DNA of 64,000 bases from positions 1 through 64,000 of the forward strand of contig JAMPIV010019849.1 in the NCBI GenBank assembly GCA_024509875.1, read 5' to 3'. The stretch is from Oreohelix idahoensis. Taxonomy: Eukaryota > Mollusca > Gastropoda > Stylommatophora > Oreohelicidae. Position numbers and translations under genes: made by a program. Positions within the stretch are counted from its first letter, which is position 1. Every line of letters begins with the position of its first letter. Positions 59,406 to 64,000 of the stretch are shown piece by piece. The notes beneath the pieces were generated by a model. That model saw nothing but the letters and a program-made list of their open reading frames with translations, was not told the origin of the DNA and made no database searches.

Positions 59406-62230
59406 TTATTAGCTCGTTTATCTACGGAAAATTCTGGTTCAAACGTGTGCACTTCTCTCTGTAATAATCAAATCAACTGTGAATTTGTAAAAACATTTAA
59501 CAAATTTAATGATTAATTATCTTTGAACAAAGGTAAAATAAATAAATGACTGATGCGTTAATATGTTTTTCTTCACTGAAACATCGCTGGAAATGTCTTG
59601 TTGAAGTGTTCACTTGGTTCTGGCCTGATAAGTTTAGACTTAGCAGTCAGATTGATGAAGAGTTGTTGTTACGGCTGACTGCTCCGTCAATTTACGATTT
59701 CTGTGGTGAGGGCACGTCCACAACGTGAATGCAAGGGGTTATCACCCCTGGTCAATGCGAGTATCTTCACAGGCCGTAGAACGTAGGCATCTAGTGTTGA
59801 CTACAAGCTCTGAGCCACAGGTTCGTCTTCCAAACTGGTATCGTAGACTGGTGTGCCCGTATTCACATAGGTAGTATTTTAGGGGTAAAACTGGTTTGGG
59901 GTTCTATTTCATTTAATTTAACGTTCTTCTATATAAATGAATAATCCGTCGGAAAATTATTAAAGCAGGTCAGAATAGCTCGATAGGTATATATGTTATA
60001 GCGAGAAATGCGTGTTACATTGGCACACCAACTAAGAAGCAGGTATTGTGCCAATGTATTAATTGTGACCAGTTAATTAAGGAGCTATTCTCCGTTGAAG
60101 GAATTAAAGGACAGCAAAGGAAGCATTCCGACGGTATTCTATCTTTTTTGTTACATAACCTATAATTGACAAGTTCGAGTTCACAGCATAAATATATTTA
60201 AGTTGGCGGTATCAATATATTTATAGGTTGCTGTGTCAAGTTTGAGTTAACTGGATGATCCTCCAGAGGTATTGTTTAACTTGATCAAAGGGTACGGGAT
60301 CCAGGTTCGTATTCAGATTTTGATAGTTGGAAGTAATCACAATGTAATATAAAAGGCAGTACGGTCCATTTTTTTCCTTATAGAGTTCCTAAACAATGTA
60401 CAAGTCAAACTCAACAACTTCCAACAGCAGTTTAAGCAAAGTCAGACATTGTATATGAAAAGTTTATTATAGCTTCTTTCAGATGTATGGTGGTAGATTA
60501 CAAGATGATCCTATTCTCAATTCAGTAACATTCGTTTCCTCATACGAAATCATCTCATAAAATCCATTAGGGCATTTGATGAGCTTATGTATATCTATTT
60601 CATCCTGTCTACTATGCGTAAGTCTAAGTCGAGACCTTTTACCAACCTGAAGTATATGTTGTCATAGGGCTAGGGGTCAGGTTAGCCATTATTCTCTTGC
60701 CAATATAAAGTGGCGGTCAGCAAATCTGCTAGGAACCTAAGGCTCTTGGACTATCCAGAATGACCTGGCTTTGGCTCCTGGCTTTTACTCTTCTTTGACT
60801 CTTCTTTTGACTCTTGTTTGGCTCTCTTTTGCTAAGGGTTTTGGGGCGTCAATATATACAAACTGGTTCCTAAGACTGTTTGGGGGGAAATTGCTTTGAT
60901 TTGTCAATACGGATATTCCACTAGTTTTGTCGATGTCATATTTACGTCACAAGTTTCTACACAAGTTTCTATGATAGCGAATGGTATAAGCTTTTATTCG
61001 AGGGTATTATTAATTCTGTTTAGAGGTTTTCAGGTCTCGTATCATTTCCTGTAACTGTCTAGAAGTCTTTATTTTAAAATGTCGATAAGAGGCTATGTGA
61101 AAATTACGTCATCAATAACTTGCGTACTGAAATTATTTAAAGGATAATTACTAAACTACTAATGTGATCATCATTCCGGTTACATATACGTCCCCATGCT
61201 ACAGAAATGTATCTCAAAGAGAGACACTTTCCTAGTTCTATCAACTAATAACCCAACAAACTTGCAAATCTAGTAAAACAATGGTATACATCTTTATAGT
61301 ACATAAGAGGGAACATAGGGGATATCATGAAAACGCACGGTCGATATAAGGTGAATGTATGCATACCGGTCAATCTATATGAAGACATCCAAACATCAAA
61401 ATTGTCCGCAACAATTTAAATTTTAACAAACAAAATTACTAATCATCGAAACGCGTATGTGGGGAAATGAGGGTACTCAACACAAATGCGGCGAAAATCC
61501 TTAATGTGTGTCATCTGATGCTGGGAGGATCAAATGCAATTGAAGAATTGAAAAACTATAACACTGGTCCAAAAAAAAAAAAAAAAAAAAAAAAATCTTG
61601 AACTATAAACGGAAAATTTGAAAATGTCCAATCATATAAGCTATTCAATCGTGTCATGTGATAATAGCGATCCAACCCCGCTGTAAAGTCACGTATAGTC
61701 GTTAAGGTGTGAATACTAATGTTCAAGACACTATGGGTTTGATCTGTTTACATGTATTTTGTACCGCGGAATAAGTACTATTAAAACCGGTACGACTTAT
61801 TCACAACGTGTCATATAATCTGTTGGTGACTCAATAGTGTTTGTACTGAGAATCTAGCATAGAAAACTCGGTTGTAGTCCGGAATAGAAACGCTAGGGCA
61901 TCCCAATGAACGGGCGGTTTGCTCTCTGGCGTCTGGTGGAGTAAAGAGAAGACGTGAAGGTCGCTAATGGACATCCTCACTTGATATAAATCCAGACGAG
62001 GGATTTGTGGTAAGTCAATAGAGGTACTACCGAATTTGGCTTCATCAATTCAGAAATGTCATTTTATACAAATCGTGATTTTGATTGTTCTTGACGACGA
62101 AGAGTCAGATACTTCCTTTGCAAACTCGTATATAGTTGAATCACGAAGTAATAAGGTTTCCGTAGCAACGCAAAGGTTTATGTAAAGTCCAACGAGCAGG
62201 AAGTGTGGAAACATTTCCTCGAAATTCCAG
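59406..62230. other. Unassigned DNA; poly-A run and a hairpin
   Basis: No supported gene. A run of about 28 A lies at 61569-61596, and a perfect 12-bp inverted repeat at 60016-60058. The 3' LTR of the gypsy element to the right should lie here, but I could not place its ends. Confidence 0.4.
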
Positions 62231-63040
62231 TCACAGCTTGTTAGCTAATAACGACATCATTTGGGACAAAAGCATGCATTTATCCATGCGAGGTGAAACA
62301 TTTGGTAAAATATTAACCGTAGGGGTAGGGAGTGAAGTATCGTCGTTAACCATGTCGACATCGTGTGAGAAGCGTTGGGGATTTGTACGACGTCTTTGCT
62401 TCGTAGGTTTAATAAAAATGTGCTCTTGCGGCAATCTCGGTAGTTTGGCTAGAGGGGTGGAATCTGAAGAGGAAGGCTCGTATTTCCGTTTATCAGGTGT
62501 CCTTCTTGATTCGTCCATACCGCACAAAGTAGAGTTAGATGCACTGGTCATCGAATCTGTGTCTGGGTAAAGATCATCTGGTGTTTCTTCATCATACAAT
62601 GGAGCCATTTGAGATGATTGATAATCATGTCGATCGGTAGGTTCAGGATTGCGAAATTTTGTAACGTCTGGAAAACTCTCTTTCTGTTGTATAGGACGTT
62701 GTCGTAATTCTCGCAAAGGTATATTCTCTTTACTGGAAGACGCATGACCTCTCTCTTGACGTTGAATAAGGCGTTGTCTTAGCTCCTGCAGAGGGATATT
62801 GTTTTCACTAGAAGATGAATCTCTGTTATCTCTAATACGTTTGACGAACGTATCCAAATTCTGTGAAGGGATATCGGAGTCATGGGAGGAGGAATCTGAT
62901 TTGGGTAATTCATCATCAGTGGAAGATGAGGGAGGTTGCGCTAGGGTAGACAATCTCGTGGGTCTATCAGCTTGTTTTTTCGTGACAGTGAGTGGTCTGT
63001 GGTCGTCAAGACGCATCTGGGACACATGAGCTTTGTTGTG
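62231..63040 (-). pseudogene. Ser/Pro-rich C-terminal tail region of a gypsy element
   Basis: A 264-codon frame, low in complexity and rich in Ser, Asp, Pro and Arg. A segment of about 30 residues is duplicated: ENNIPLQELRQRLIQ and ENIPLRELRQRPIQ, each preceded by a Ser run. It ends at the putative element tail. Its first codons overlap the end of the truncated integrase frame upstream. No family is recognised; it may be the integrase C-terminal extension or a separate third ORF. Confidence 0.5.
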
Positions 63041-64000
63041 CTAATAAATTCCATTGGGTAGTGCGGATAAGACATTTCTTGGATAGGGGCTCGAATAGTT
63101 CTCATATTTCTTAGCTTGCAAACCCTACATGTCCCAACATACTCTATGATATCTTTAATCATCGTGGGCCAGTAATAACGTTTTAGGATCACATCTAGAG
63201 TCTTGTCTCTTCCAAAATGCCCGTTTTCGTCATGAAACTGTTGTAATACTTTTGGAACTAGCGATTTGGGTATACATTTTTGTAGAGTACCATTGTCTCT
63301 AGAGCCAATATGATACAAGATATTATCTTCCGAAAGGATGATGTAGTCTTTCTTCTCTTTTGGATTTGTACGAACCTGTGTAATGATCTTAACTAATGTT
63401 TCATCTTTCAATTGTTCTTTCTTAAAGTCGATATTCTGTTCAAACGTTTCTGTTCCTTGGTTGTCTGATGGTAAATCAAATGTGGTTCCATGTTGTAGTT
63501 CAGGTTCTTGTGTTGTCACCTCTTCATCGTTTTGTCTTGAGTTTTTAGAGTCTATGGCATGAATTTCCTTTGTGTTATCGTCGATGTCCGATGTAGATTC
63601 AAGGAGTGGGGAGTCTGGTTCATTGGTGTCAGAATATGGAATTCGGGACAAAAGATCAGCACACGTATTCAATTTTCCAGGAATATACTCAATGGTTGTA
63701 TTGTAACTTTGGAGATTTATCGCCCAGGTCTGGAGTTTCTTGGGTTGCTCTGCAGTCTTAGTTAGCCAGCTTACAAGTGGTTGGTGATCTGTTCTGATGA
63801 TAACCTGGGTTCCACGGATATAAAAATCGAATTTCTGGAGGGCGTAATGGATTGCATAGGCTTCCTTCTCTGTCGTAGTCCATCTCCTCTGTGTTCGGCT
63901 TAATGTGTGGGAAAGGAAGGCTATCGGTTTTTCGTTTGGAACATTTTTTATCACTTGCGGTTCGTCTGGTGATCTGTCTTGTACAAGGCACGCGCCTACT
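62941..64000 (-). pseudogene. Ty3/gypsy RNase H and truncated integrase, partial at window edge
   Basis: The frame is open from the right edge of the window. RNase H carries FLSHTLSRTQRRWTTTEKEA and VIIRTDHQPLVSW, then YIPGKLNTCADLLSRIPY. After a spacer the integrase zinc domain (HDENGHFGRDKTL ... CRVC) is intact. The sequence then stops resembling integrase just after YPMEFI, where the catalytic core should begin. Order is RNase H then integrase, the conventional gypsy order, unlike the element at 22751-33440. Reverse transcriptase would lie beyond the window. Confidence 0.88.

Noticed and set aside
62205..62570. 121-codon plus-strand frame
   Set aside because: Antisense of the Ser/Pro-rich minus-strand frame.

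Overview
This window is intergenic, transposon-packed DNA from an animal nuclear genome. It is AT-rich, full of micro- and minisatellites, and carries RTE-like non-LTR retrotransposons with AP-endonuclease and reverse transcriptase, Ty3/gypsy-type LTR elements, Tc1, pogo/Tigger and hAT DNA transposons, and tRNA-derived SINEs. The protein styles suggest an invertebrate, possibly a lophotrochozoan such as a mollusc, but nothing here proves the host taxon. No complete host gene, rRNA, intact tRNA gene or CRISPR array was found. The only possible host-gene piece is a core promoter plus first coding exon near 44.66-45.08 kb.

Layout. 0-5 kb: a composite repeat neighbourhood (repeat A, a 50-bp array, two 22-bp minisatellites and paired dispersed repeats), partly repeated at 15.3-17 kb. 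5.1-8.26 kb: an RTE-like LINE (LINE-1a, minus strand) inside a (TA)n tract. 8.44-15.30 kb: an LTR retrotransposon with a 5-bp target duplication that encodes only a broken Gag-like protein. 15.4-16.1 kb: two Tc1 fragments joined tail to tail. 17-22.7 kb: dispersed repeat B, a LINE relic, a 63-bp minisatellite and unassigned DNA. 22.75-33.44 kb: a nearly complete LTR retrotransposon (minus strand) whose integrase lies upstream of reverse transcriptase, the Gmr1-like order.

33.5-51.7 kb is a nest of insertions. A degenerate LINE (LINE-3) is split by a second LINE-1 copy and by a 2.4-kb solo LTR. A second solo LTR of the same family splits LINE-2. Around these lie a hAT-like element holding a SINE, a MITE, a Tigger1-like relic and three more LINE-2 3' ends. 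52.4-55.8 kb: a GATA microsatellite, then a hAT-like element whose interior has become a roughly 2.5-kb array of 30-bp repeats cut by a SINE. 56-64 kb: dispersed repeats, a LINE relic and the 3' half of a conventional gypsy element with most of its integrase deleted, running off the right edge.

The genes here do not form a cellular pathway. The relations that matter are between elements: an element with pol and a gag-only element that share a Gag motif and a polypurine block may be partners, and target-site duplications give the order of many insertions.
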